Position numbers and translations under genes: made by a program
Notes under the pieces: generated by a model
The model's database searches: none
What the model saw: the letters and a program-made list of their open reading frames with translations, nothing else
Told to the model about the DNA's origin: nothing
Source of the DNA: Pseudomonadota bacterium
GTDB lineage: Bacteria > Pseudomonadota > Alphaproteobacteria > Acetobacterales > Acetobacteraceae
Direction of reading: 5' to 3'
Length of the DNA stretch: 20,239 nucleotides
NCBI GenBank assembly: GCA_021845555.1
Contig: JAJZVS010000016.1
Span: 1-20,239 of the forward strand
Shown here: piece by piece, positions 6,364 through 13,727 of the stretch
Layout of the letters: the number at the start of each line of letters is the position of its first letter
How positions within the stretch are numbered: the first letter of the stretch is position 1

Positions 6364-7656
6364 GTGGTGGTGGGCGGCGGCGCGGCGGGGCTGGAGCTGG
6401 TCACCCGGCTCGGCGACCGTTTCGCCCGGCGCGGCCTGATCGAGGTCACGCTGGTCGAGCGGGCGCGCACGCATCTGTGGAAGCCGCTGCTGCATTCGGT
6501 CGCCGCCGGCAGCATGGACCCGTCCGAGCACGAGCTGAACTATCTCGCGCAGGCGCACTGGCATCATTTCCGCTACCGGCTCGGCGAGCTCGCGGGTCTC
6601 GATCGCGCGGCGCGGATGGTGCGCGTTGCCGCCGCCAGCGACGACGAGGGCCGCGAGATCACCCCGGCGCGGGCCTTCCCTTACGATACGCTGGTGCTCG
6701 CGATCGGCAGCGTCACCAACGATTTCGGCACGCCGGGCGTGGCCGCGCACGCGGTGCCGCTGGAGACGCCCGAGCAGGCGGCCCGTTTCAATCGCCGCCT
6801 GGTCAATGCCTGCATCCGCGCCCATGCCCAGCCGGGACCGGTACGGCCGGGCCAGTTGCATGTGGCGATCATCGGCGCCGGCGCCACCGGGACCGAGCTT
6901 GCCGCCGAGCTGCACCATACGGCGCGCGCGGTGGTGGCGCATGGTCTCGATCGCATCGATCCCGCGCGCGACATCCGCATCGTGCTGATCGAGGCCGCCG
7001 CGCGTATCCTGCCCGGCCTGCCGGAGCGGATTTCCGAGGCGACGCACGGCCTGTTGCGCGAACTCGGCGTCGAGGTGCGCACCGGCGCGCGGGTAGCCGA
7101 GGTAGGGGCCGACGGCGTGCGGCTGGCGGACGGCGCGTTCATCCCGGCCGAACTCACCGTCTGGGCCGCCGGGGTGAAGGCGCCCGAGGTGCTTTCCCGG
7201 CTGGACGGGTTGGAGGTGAACCGGATCAACCAGCTGGTGGTGACGCAGACGTTGCAGACCACGCGCGATCCCGACGTGTTCGCGATCGGCGACTGCGCCG
7301 CCTGCCCGCGCCCCGGCCATGATGCGCCAGTGCCGCCACGGGCCCAGGCCGCGCATCAGGAGGCGGCACATATGCTGCGCCAGCTCCGCCACCGCTTGCG
7401 CCGCGAGCCGCTCGCCCCGTTCGTCTATCACGACTTCGGCTCGCTGGTCTCGCTCGGCGACTACAGTACCGTCGGCAACATGATGGGGTTCCTGCTCGGG
7501 CGGAGCTTCTTCATCGAAGGCTTGTTCGCCCGGCTGATGTACCGCTCGCTCTACGGGATGCACCTGCGCGCGCTGCACGGCAATCTGCGCGCGCTGCTGG
7601 GCGCGCTGTCGCGCAGCCTGTCACGCCGCGCCGGGCCGCCGGTGAAGCTGCATTAG
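6364..7656 (+). CDS. NAD(P)/FAD-dependent oxidoreductase, type II NADH dehydrogenase-like
   Basis: About 430 residues of a two-dinucleotide-binding-domain flavoprotein resembling NDH-2, which passes electrons from NADH to quinone at the membrane surface. The FAD-binding glycine motif VVGGGAAG is at the very N-terminus and the NADH-binding motif IIGAGATGTELAAEL is in the middle. They are followed by ELTVWAAGVKAP and DVFAIGDCAACPRP, the second FAD contact. The C-terminus has hydrophobic, aromatic-rich helices (MMGFLLGRSFFIEGLFARLMYRSL, cited as a region at 7474-7545) typical of membrane attachment. The start is uncertain: GTG at 6364 is the first start codon available, but it leaves almost no residues before the glycine motif and has no ribosome binding site. 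The frame is open through the preceding 54 bp and into the MoaD-like gene. Its 3' end overlaps a convergent gene by 36 bp. Confidence 0.87.
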   Translation: MVVGGGAAGLELVTRLGDRFARRGLIEVTLVERARTHLWKPLLHSVAAGSMDPSEHELNYLAQAHWHHFRYRLGELAGLDRAARMVRVAAASDDEGREITPARAFPYDTLVLAIGSVTNDFGTPGVAAHAVPLETPEQAARFNRRLVNACIRAHAQPGPVRPGQLHVAIIGAGATGTELAAELHHTARAVVAHGLDRIDPARDIRIVLIEAAARILPGLPERISEATHGLLRELGVEVRTGARVAEVGADGVRLADGAFIPAELTVWAAGVKAPEVLSRLDGLEVNRINQLVVTQTLQTTRDPDVFAIGDCAACPRPGHDAPVPPRAQAAHQEAAHMLRQLRHRLRREPLAPFVYHDFGSLVSLGDYSTVGNMMGFLLGRSFFIEGLFARLMYRSLYGMHLRALHGNLRALLGALSRSLSRRAGPPVKLH

Positions 7657-8721
7657 CGCGGGGTCAAACTCTCCCGCACGCGGGGGAGGTGCTGCCGGAC
7701 TGGTCTCCGCCAGGCTGTGCCGTCCGCTCCAGGGATCGCGCACGCTGCCGTCGGGCTCCAGATACGCGGGGCCGATCGGCACCTTGCCGGCGCCGCCGGG
7801 GATATCGAGCACATAGGTGGGCCAGGCGAGCCCGGTCACCCGCCCGCGCAGGCCCGCCAGCAGCCGCTGGCCTTCTTCGATCGGCACATGAAACCGCGCG
7901 GTGCCGGGGGCGGGGTCGAGCTGGTGCAGGTAGTAGGGCTTCACCCCGGCGGCCAGCATCGCGCGGAACAGCGCCTCCAGCGCCGCCTCGCTGTCGTTCA
8001 CCCCGGCCAGCAGCACCGACTGGCCGAGCAGCGGCACCCCGGCCCGGCGCAGGCGGGCCAGCGCGTCCCGCCCGGCGGGGGCGAACTCGCGCGCATGGTT
8101 GGCGTGCAGCACGATCCACGGCGGCCGGGCGCGGTCCAGCACGCTCAGCAGCGCAGGGTCGATCCGCTCCGGCGCGGCCAACGGCACGCGGGTGTGGACA
8201 CGGGTGAGTTCGATATGCGGGATCGCGTCCAGCGCATCGAGGATCGCGCCGAGCCGGCGCGGCGAGAGCATCAACGGATCGCCGCCGGTCAGGATCACCT
8301 CGCGGATCGCCGGATGGCCGGCCAGCCAGGCGAGCGCGGCGTCGCGCTCGGCCTCGGTCAGCAGGCCGCCGTCGGGGCCGACGTGTTCGCGGCGGAAGCA
8401 GAAGCGGCAATAGACTGGGCAGATCAGCAGCGGTTTCAGCAGGGCGCGATCGGGGTAGCGGTGCACGACGCCCTTGATCGGCGACAGCGCGTCGTCGCCG
8501 ATCGGGTCGGGGCGTTCGTGCGCGGCGGTGACGAGCTCTGCAGGATCCGGGAGGAACTGCCGGCCGATCGGGTCGGCGGGGGTTTCGATCAGGGCGGCGA
8601 GCGCCGGGGGGAGAGCGACGGCATACCGGGCCCCCACCGCGTCCAGCGCGGCACGCTGCTCGGGGGGGGCGAGGCCGGCTTCGATCAGCGCGGCGGCGTC
8701 GCGCAGGGTAGGGCGGAACAT
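7621..8721 (-). CDS. lysine 2,3-aminomutase-family radical SAM protein
   Basis: A 366-residue radical SAM, PLP-dependent aminomutase of the KamA/EpmB family. These enzymes turn lysine into beta-lysine, either free or for modification of elongation factor P. The iron-sulfur ligands are in CPVYCRFC (Cys101, Cys105, Cys108). LTGGDPL (144-150) follows. HQLDP (Asp269) and YVLDIPGGAGKVP (Asp306, Lys313) match the lysine-binding aspartates and PLP lysine of lysine 2,3-aminomutase. The retained D-x-PGGxGK makes it closer to KamA than to E. coli EpmB, which lacks that form. The length is shorter than clostridial KamA. No efp or epmA gene is nearby. The 3' end overlaps the convergent NDH-2-like gene. 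A TATCTG element ends seven bases before the ATG and no Shine-Dalgarno sequence is evident, so the message may be leaderless. Confidence 0.88.
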   Translation of the reverse strand: MFRPTLRDAAALIEAGLAPPEQRAALDAVGARYAVALPPALAALIETPADPIGRQFLPDPAELVTAAHERPDPIGDDALSPIKGVVHRYPDRALLKPLLICPVYCRFCFRREHVGPDGGLLTEAERDAALAWLAGHPAIREVILTGGDPLMLSPRRLGAILDALDAIPHIELTRVHTRVPLAAPERIDPALLSVLDRARPPWIVLHANHAREFAPAGRDALARLRRAGVPLLGQSVLLAGVNDSEAALEALFRAMLAAGVKPYYLHQLDPAPGTARFHVPIEEGQRLLAGLRGRVTGLAWPTYVLDIPGGAGKVPIGPAYLEPDGSVRDPWSGRHSLAETSPAAPPPRAGEFDPALMQLHRRPGAA

Positions 8722-8766
8722 GGGCGCACAGATAGGCGGGTTCCGCCGGGCCGGCGAGGGGGGCGG

Positions 8767-8822
8767 CTCATACCGACCGCCGTTGACCCATGAAGGGATG
8801 GGTCAACGGCGGTCGGTATGAG
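8767..8822. repeat. perfect 24-bp inverted repeat (hairpin A)
   Basis: The arms 8767-8790 and 8799-8822 are perfectly complementary over 24 bp, with an 8-base loop (TGAAGGGA). The outer part of the arm reads CTCATACCGACCGCC. It lies 46 bp upstream of the start of the lysine aminomutase-family gene and downstream of the PAAR-like gene, both on the minus strand. No T-run follows on either strand, so it is not a canonical intrinsic terminator, though it could end or process transcripts or protect a 3' end. Confidence 0.95.
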
Positions 8823-8831
8823 TGTCATTCG

Positions 8832-8861
8832 GCGCGCGGCCGCCCCACCAACCCCGCGCGC
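8832..8861. repeat. 8-bp GC-only inverted repeat between two long palindromes
   Basis: GCGCGCGG (8832-8839) pairs with CCGCGCGC (8854-8861) across a 14-base loop. It fills most of the gap between the two long hairpins and directly abuts the arm of the next one at 8862. With such simple GC sequence it could arise by chance, so it carries less weight than its neighbours. Confidence 0.6.
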
Positions 8862-8914
8862 GATACCAGCCGCCCGAAATACCGGAAGAGTCGGTATTTC
8901 GGGCGGCTGGTATC
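8862..8914. repeat. perfect 23-bp inverted repeat (hairpin B) overlapping the PAAR-like stop codon
   Basis: The arms 8862-8884 and 8892-8914 are perfectly complementary over 23 bp with a 7-base loop (GAAGAGT). The arm begins GATACCAGCCGCC, sharing ATACCNNCCGCC with hairpin A while the inner arm differs. Two of the three bases of the TGA stop of the PAAR-like gene (8913-8915) lie in the distal arm. No T-tract follows, so any terminator activity would be non-canonical. Confidence 0.95.
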
Positions 8915-9308
8915 AGGGCGCCAGCAGCAGCACCTTCACCTGGCTCGGTACCAGCCGCGCGCCCGGCGCGTTGGTGGAGTTCTGCAGGCTCATGGACGTG
9001 AGCCGCGTCGCCGGCATGCCGCCGAACAGCACGGTGAACGCGGCGGTCAGGTGCCGTGATGGTCCCATCACCAGGCCAGAGGCCACCCCGGTCGCCACGC
9101 CCGCGTTGTCGCCGTTGGTGAGCGGGGTGACGGTGCCCAGGTTGTGCGCGGGCATCGCCTCGATCAGCACGATCATCTGGCTGGGGATCGCGGTCGGCCC
9201 CATGGCGATGTTGGGATAGGGGATCGGCACCACGACCGGCCCGGCCGGCGTGAGGCACACGTCCGGGAAGGCCAGATCCATGCCCATCATCTGCGAATTG
9301 GCGAACAT
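8913..9308 (-). CDS. PAAR-like (DUF4150) T6SS spike-tip protein
   Basis: A 131-residue protein of the DUF4150/PAAR-like family, which caps the VgrG trimer of the type VI secretion spike and is ejected with it. The family pattern is clear: FPDVCLTPAGP, then VPIPYPN (partial), AMPAHNLGTVTPLTNGD, GVASGLVMGPSRHLTAAF, and the closing GGMPATRL with QNSTNAPG. The length is that of a bare tip domain, so no effector domain is fused to it. It is the last gene of the six-gene spike operon, starting 12 bp after the DUF3540 gene with GAGGAG upstream of the ATG. Its stop codon is embedded in a 23-bp palindrome. Confidence 0.9.
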   Translation of the reverse strand: MFANSQMMGMDLAFPDVCLTPAGPVVVPIPYPNIAMGPTAIPSQMIVLIEAMPAHNLGTVTPLTNGDNAGVATGVASGLVMGPSRHLTAAFTVLFGGMPATRLTSMSLQNSTNAPGARLVPSQVKVLLLAP

Positions 9309-9320
9309 CCTGCGTGCTCC

Positions 9321-10016
9321 TCAGCCCATATGGATCTGGTCGGCATCGACCTTGACCAGCGTATCGGCGGTGACGAAGGCGGTGCGGCCACGGAGCTGGA
9401 CGGTTTCTTCCGCCCGGTGATCGATATCGCGCGCGCGCAGATGCTCGCCCTCGGCAATGAAGCGGAAGCTGCGCCGGGCCCGCGTCAGCAGCCGATCGAC
9501 CAGCGTTTCCGCGACCTCCCCGACCAATCGCAGCTTGCCCACCTGCGCGGTGACGGCGCGCCCGACATGCGCCAGCTCATCGATCAGCAGCCGCGCGCCG
9601 CGGGACTGCATCTCGATCGTATCGGCGGTGAGGCCGACCTGCCCGGGGCTCGCGAGCGTCACGGCACGCCCGCCGAGCAGCGCCAGCGTTCCGGTGGCGG
9701 CGATCTCCGCCTCGGCGCCAAGTATCAGGCGCAACGGGACGGGCGCGGGGCGTTCCAGCAGCGCGAGCACGAACAGTCCGGCCCCGGTCGCGGCGACCAG
9801 CGCCAGGTCGCCCGGTTCGGGCTGCACCAGGCAGCTCAGTGCCACGCGGGCCGGCCGGACGGCGCCGGCATAGGCGAGCAGCAGGCCGTCTTCGGTACGA
9901 TCGAGCACGCGCGCGGTCTCTGCCGAGGCGGGCATCGCCGCGATCGGCGCCGGCCGGGTCGTGGCGGGTCCGCTCCGATCGCCGTTCGGCCGCTCCTGAG
10001 TGGTTGCGATCGTCAT
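9321..10016 (-). CDS. DUF3540 domain protein of the T6SS spike operon
   Basis: A 231-residue protein that fits the DUF3540 family, found almost only next to VgrG, DUF2169 and DUF4150 genes. After a low-complexity N-terminus of about 30 residues, it has a beta-rich region (VALSCLVQPEPGDLALVA) and then repeated short strands ending in SFRFIAEGEHLRARDIDHRAEE, spread over the C-terminal third. The tail resembles the beta-helical end of spike proteins, including a final VKVDADQIHMG. The ATG at 10016 has GGGAGAA eight bases upstream, so I rejected the longer open frame. The biochemical role is unknown. Context suggests a structural or loading part of the VgrG/PAAR spike. Confidence 0.82.
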   Translation of the reverse strand: MTIATTQERPNGDRSGPATTRPAPIAAMPASAETARVLDRTEDGLLLAYAGAVRPARVALSCLVQPEPGDLALVAATGAGLFVLALLERPAPVPLRLILGAEAEIAATGTLALLGGRAVTLASPGQVGLTADTIEMQSRGARLLIDELAHVGRAVTAQVGKLRLVGEVAETLVDRLLTRARRSFRFIAEGEHLRARDIDHRAEETVQLRGRTAFVTADTLVKVDADQIHMG

Positions 10017-10032
10017 CTTGGCGTTCTCCCTG

Positions 10033-10068
10033 CGCGAGATAGATTCGGGGCGCGAGATAGGTTCGGGA
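10033..10068. repeat. 18-bp imperfect tandem duplication in an intergenic gap
   Basis: Two 18-bp units (10033-10050 and 10051-10068, CGCGAGATAG followed by A or G and TTCGGG) differ at two positions. They fill much of the 58-bp gap between the pentapeptide gene and the DUF3540 gene, the only sizeable gap in the spike operon. Because the unit length is a multiple of three, the duplication keeps the upstream frame open. Confidence 0.8.
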
Positions 10069-10074
10069 TCCGGG

Positions 10075-11121
10075 TCATCGTGCGTGCCAGGTTTCCGCCC
10101 GCAGCCGCTCGGGGTCGGTCCCCTTGGCGCTGGCGCGGTCGGGAATATAGGCGCCCTCGTCCTGGATCGCATGCAGATTGGCGCTGGCCAGCACCGCGGC
10201 GCCGAAATTGGCCCGCGTCAGGTTCGCGCCGCTCAGATCGGCATAGGTCAGGTCGCAATGCGTGAAGCGCGCCTCGGGCGCGATCAGCCCGGGGGCGATG
10301 GCCTGATACAGCCGCGCGCCGTCGAGCGTGGCGCCGCTGAGGTCGGCGCCGACCAGGATCGCCTGGGTCAGGTTGGCCCCGGTCAGGCTGGCGCCCGGCA
10401 GCTTGGCGCCGACCAGCACCGCGCGGGTGAGGTTTGCCCCGTCCAGCCGCGCCCCGGCCAGCGAGGCGCCGGTGAGCACGCATTGCGTCAGGGTGGCGCC
10501 GGTCAGGTCGCTACCGGCAAGATCGGCCTCGGCCAGCAGGCAGGCGGGGAAGGCGATGCCACGCAAATCCCGTCCGGCGAGCTTCGCCTTGTTCAGCGTG
10601 GTGCGCAGGAAGCGCGTACCGTTCAGCCGCGCAGCGGTCAGATCGGGTTCCAGCAGCGCCGCGCCTTCCAGAGTGGCGCCGCGGAGATCGATGCCGGCGG
10701 TGGTGCAGGATGCGAGCGCGCAGCGGATGGCGGTGGCGCCGGCAAGGCTCGCCTGATCGAATTTGCAGGTGGCGAAGGTGGCGGTGGTGAGGTTCGCCTG
10801 CGCCAGGCTGGCGCCGGTGAAGTCGCACTCCGCCGCCTGGGTCAGCACGCAGCGCGTGCCGGACAGGTCCGCGCCGCGCAGCGAGCAGCGGGCGAAGCTG
10901 GCCTTGGACAGATCGGCCCCGGCCAGGTGCGCGCTGCCGAAGCGGCAGTTCACCAGGATCGCTTCGCGAAACCGCGCGCCGGCGAGATCGGCGCCGGAGA
11001 AATCCACCGCTTCGAACACCCCGCCCGAAAGGTCGGCGCCGGCGAGCGCGGCGCCGGCCAGCGCGAGCGCGCGGATCAGCTCCCCGTCCTGCACCATCCG
11101 CGCAAGGTCGCCGGGCGTCAT
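10075..11121 (-). CDS. pentapeptide repeat protein of the T6SS spike operon
   Basis: A 348-residue protein that is almost entirely pentapeptide repeats, A(D/N)LxG-type, from about residue 20 to 320. These fold into a square right-handed beta-helix, here some 15 coils at 20 residues per coil. A short N-terminal helix (MTPGDLARMVQDGELIRAL) precedes the repeats, and a charged tail without repeats follows (ASAKGTDPERLRAETWHAR). No enzymatic domain or signal peptide is seen. The start overlaps the stop of the DUF2169-pentapeptide gene (ATGA), so translation is coupled. Possible roles are a secreted cargo, a scaffold pairing with the pentapeptide half of the upstream protein, or a DNA-mimic type inhibitor. 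The sequence does not decide between these. Confidence 0.9.
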   Translation of the reverse strand: MTPGDLARMVQDGELIRALALAGAALAGADLSGGVFEAVDFSGADLAGARFREAILVNCRFGSAHLAGADLSKASFARCSLRGADLSGTRCVLTQAAECDFTGASLAQANLTTATFATCKFDQASLAGATAIRCALASCTTAGIDLRGATLEGAALLEPDLTAARLNGTRFLRTTLNKAKLAGRDLRGIAFPACLLAEADLAGSDLTGATLTQCVLTGASLAGARLDGANLTRAVLVGAKLPGASLTGANLTQAILVGADLSGATLDGARLYQAIAPGLIAPEARFTHCDLTYADLSGANLTRANFGAAVLASANLHAIQDEGAYIPDRASAKGTDPERLRAETWHAR

Positions 11122-13727
11122 GGCGCGGGCGCCCGGTAGCGCGGCAGGAAGCGCATGCGGGTGGTGTGCATGCGATCGGTGCGGCTGGTCGGGTCGATGC
11201 GGACGCGCGCCATGTCGGCCTCATACAATCCGGCGTCGGTCAGGATGGCGCCGCGCAGGTCGGCGCGGGCGAGGCTGGCGCCCATGAAATTGCCGTGCCC
11301 GAGATCGGCGCCAGCCAGGACGGCGGCAACGAACTGGGCGCCGATCGCCCGCACGCGCGGAAGTTTCGCGCCCGTGAGCTCGGTCTTCGAAAGATCGGCC
11401 TTGTCCAGGATCGCCTGGGTGAAATCCGCGCCAGACAGGCGCATACCGCGCAGATTGGCCTCCGTCAGGTCGGCGCGGGCGAAGCAGGCGCCTTGCGGGT
11501 CGGTGTCCTTCACGAACACCGCCTTGCCCAGCCGCGCCTCGGTGAAATCGGCGCCGCGCAGGTCGCAGGTCAGGAACACCGCGCGGGCGAGCGAGGCGCG
11601 GGCGAGCCGGGCGCCGGGTAGCTTGCATTCGACGAACTGCGCGCGGTCGAGCGCCGCGCCCTCGGCGATCAGCCCGGTGAGGTCCAGCTTCAGGAAGGTC
11701 ACCAGCGGCGCCCGTGCCCCGGACAGATCGACCGAACGCATCACCGTTTCGATCAAGGTGGCGCCGGTCAGATCGGCGCCGTGCAGCACCGCGCGGTCGA
11801 GCACCGCGTAGCTGAGCACCGCCTGGTTCAGCCGGGCACGGCGCAGCGAAGTGCCGGACAGCAACGCCCGGCCGAGATTGGCTCCGGTGAGATCGGCGCC
11901 GTCGAGATTGGCGCCGTCCAGCCTGGCATGCGCCAGCACCGCCCCGGTCAGGCGTGCCCCGGCCAGGTTGGCGCCGGTCAAATTGGCGCCGTCGAGCCAG
12001 GCGCCTTCCAGATTGCGCCCCGAAAGATCGAGGCCGGACAGATCGGCTCCGGTCAGATCGGCCGGCGCGCTGCCGGCGGTCAGTGCGGCGCGCAGCGCGG
12101 CGGTGCGCGCGGCGTCCGCCGGGTCCACCGGGGCCTGGAAATGCGCGCCGCGGCGATACATCTCGCGCTGCTGGCGCGCCGCGTCCTCCCATTGCGCGTT
12201 GCTCGCGGGGTCGTTGAGCATGGCCTCGATCGGTGCGGGGTCGATGCCGCCCGCGCGGAGTTGCGCGACAGTGGCGCGCAGCCGGTCGCGCTGCTGCTCG
12301 GCGGTGAAGGTCGGGGGACCTTTCGGCTTGGCGTCCCGCTTGGCGATGAACTCGGCCTTGGTCATGCCGGAGCCGGCGAGAATGTCGTCGAGCTTCGCGT
12401 CGTTCTCGGCCTTCGCCGCCTCCGCGGTCGCCTGATGCTGCGCGACCTCTGCCTGGATCTGTTCGATCCGCGCCGGCAGATCGTCGAGCGAGGGCGGCGG
12501 TTCCTCTGGCGGCAGCGGCGGCAGCACCTGATCGGGATCGAGGCCGATGCCGGCAATGAACTGGCGGCGGGCCTCGTACTCGCGCTCCATCCGCCGGCGG
12601 GCATAGCGATGTTGCAGGTTGTCGCGTTTCGCCTCCGCCTGCCCGGCTTCCATGGTGGGGTCGGGCACGATCAGCGCGGCGGGCACCAGTTCGGCGTCGC
12701 GCAGCGCGTGGATCGGGCCGCGCTGCTTATCCATCCGCAGCGCCATCACCGCCTCGAAATCGGCCGCCGGGCGCGGCACGCCGAGCGGATCGGCGCCGAT
12801 GAGGATGCGCGCGACATCCCCCGCGTCCTCCTCGGCCAGCAGGGCGCGACCGTGGTGCACCAGCACCGCGCGCAGCCGGTGCGGAAAGAACCACACCGTG
12901 GTGAGCGCGAGCGGCACTTCCGCCATTGCATCCGAACCGTTGCGTACCAGGAAGGCGCGCGGGGCGATGCCGGGCAGGCGGCCCTCGATCAGCGGCTGTT
13001 CCGGATGCAGGTTCTCGAACGCATAGGCTTCGTCTCCGGCGAGGGCGCGGGGAAACTGCTGGTCCGGCGGGGCGAGATTGAAGAAGCGCCAGTCGATGTC
13101 GCGGGCGAAGCCGGGGAAATCCTGTTCCAGCCAGTCCTTGTCATGCGTGCCGGCGAAGCGCGCGCGCGGGCGCCAGGTCAGGTCGATCGGGCCGAAGCCG
13201 GCGGCGCGGCGATAGGCGGCGGTGTCGTGCGACGGGTCGATCACGTTGGGCAGAGGCAGCCGCCGCCCGTCCGGCGTGTCGATCGGCACCGTTCCCTTGC
13301 CCACCGGGTTGTCGGCATCGCCCGGCCCGCCGTAGGCGCGCGTCCAGTCCAGCGTCATTTCGGTGAACGGGACCGGCGGGCTCGGGCGGTCGCCGGCCAG
13401 GAAGTGGCGGTCGCCGAACAAGTGCAGGCTTTTCGTCCGCTCGCCGAGCCGGGCAGACGCGCGCAGCGCGGGGACGGGTATGGCTTGCGGCGCGCAGGCC
13501 TTGGCGGTCAGCAGGAACTCGGCCCCGGCCTTCGGAATGGCGGCATCGATCGCCTGATCTTCCGCCAGTTCCTCGGCGAGGAATTTCCACATCCCGGTTT
13601 CGGCGAACAGCGCCGGCTGCGGCCCGAGCGGAACGAAGGCCAGCACCGCGATTCCAAGCTGGAACCGGCGTTCGTGCTCGAACGGGCGGGTCAGCAGGCC
13701 GAGCGAGAGGGGCTTGATGACCTTCAT
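11118..13727 (-). CDS. DUF2169 domain fused to pentapeptide repeats (T6SS adaptor-like)
   Basis: An 869-residue fusion. Residues about 1-330 form a DUF2169 domain (GLLTRPFEHERRF near the start, FGDRHF, then the conserved DWTRAYGG region). DUF2169 proteins are encoded with VgrG and PAAR genes and act as adaptors that load effectors, as shown for the Agrobacterium Tde2 locus. Residues about 355-550 are charged, Ala/Glu/Gln-rich and partly coiled-coil, with a Pro-rich patch (LPPLPPEEPPPSLDD). Residues about 555-850 are pentapeptide repeats (ADLTGADLSGLDLSG onward), forming a beta-helix of about 14 coils. Its ATG overlaps the stop of the upstream membrane protein gene and its stop overlaps the start of the next pentapeptide gene (both ATGA). 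Most adaptors lack the pentapeptide half, so the fusion may define how cargo is carried here. Confidence 0.9.
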   Translation of the reverse strand: MKVIKPLSLGLLTRPFEHERRFQLGIAVLAFVPLGPQPALFAETGMWKFLAEELAEDQAIDAAIPKAGAEFLLTAKACAPQAIPVPALRASARLGERTKSLHLFGDRHFLAGDRPSPPVPFTEMTLDWTRAYGGPGDADNPVGKGTVPIDTPDGRRLPLPNVIDPSHDTAAYRRAAGFGPIDLTWRPRARFAGTHDKDWLEQDFPGFARDIDWRFFNLAPPDQQFPRALAGDEAYAFENLHPEQPLIEGRLPGIAPRAFLVRNGSDAMAEVPLALTTVWFFPHRLRAVLVHHGRALLAEEDAGDVARILIGADPLGVPRPAADFEAVMALRMDKQRGPIHALRDAELVPAALIVPDPTMEAGQAEAKRDNLQHRYARRRMEREYEARRQFIAGIGLDPDQVLPPLPPEEPPPSLDDLPARIEQIQAEVAQHQATAEAAKAENDAKLDDILAGSGMTKAEFIAKRDAKPKGPPTFTAEQQRDRLRATVAQLRAGGIDPAPIEAMLNDPASNAQWEDAARQQREMYRRGAHFQAPVDPADAARTAALRAALTAGSAPADLTGADLSGLDLSGRNLEGAWLDGANLTGANLAGARLTGAVLAHARLDGANLDGADLTGANLGRALLSGTSLRRARLNQAVLSYAVLDRAVLHGADLTGATLIETVMRSVDLSGARAPLVTFLKLDLTGLIAEGAALDRAQFVECKLPGARLARASLARAVFLTCDLRGADFTEARLGKAVFVKDTDPQGACFARADLTEANLRGMRLSGADFTQAILDKADLSKTELTGAKLPRVRAIGAQFVAAVLAGADLGHGNFMGASLARADLRGAILTDAGLYEADMARVRIDPTSRTDRMHTTRMRFLPRYRAPAP

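Noticed and set aside
7621..8721. A firm assignment as EpmB
   Set aside because: The protein keeps the D-x-PGGxGK region of lysine 2,3-aminomutase, and no efp or epmA is nearby, so only the family is assigned.
8767..8914. The palindromes as ordinary Rho-independent terminators
   Set aside because: Neither strand has a T-run after the stems, and the shared outer signature suggests a repeat family instead.
8803..9258. A minus-strand open frame running through the palindromes into the PAAR-like gene
   Set aside because: It is out of frame with the conserved DUF4150 protein and its translation is Arg/Gly/Ala-rich without motifs.
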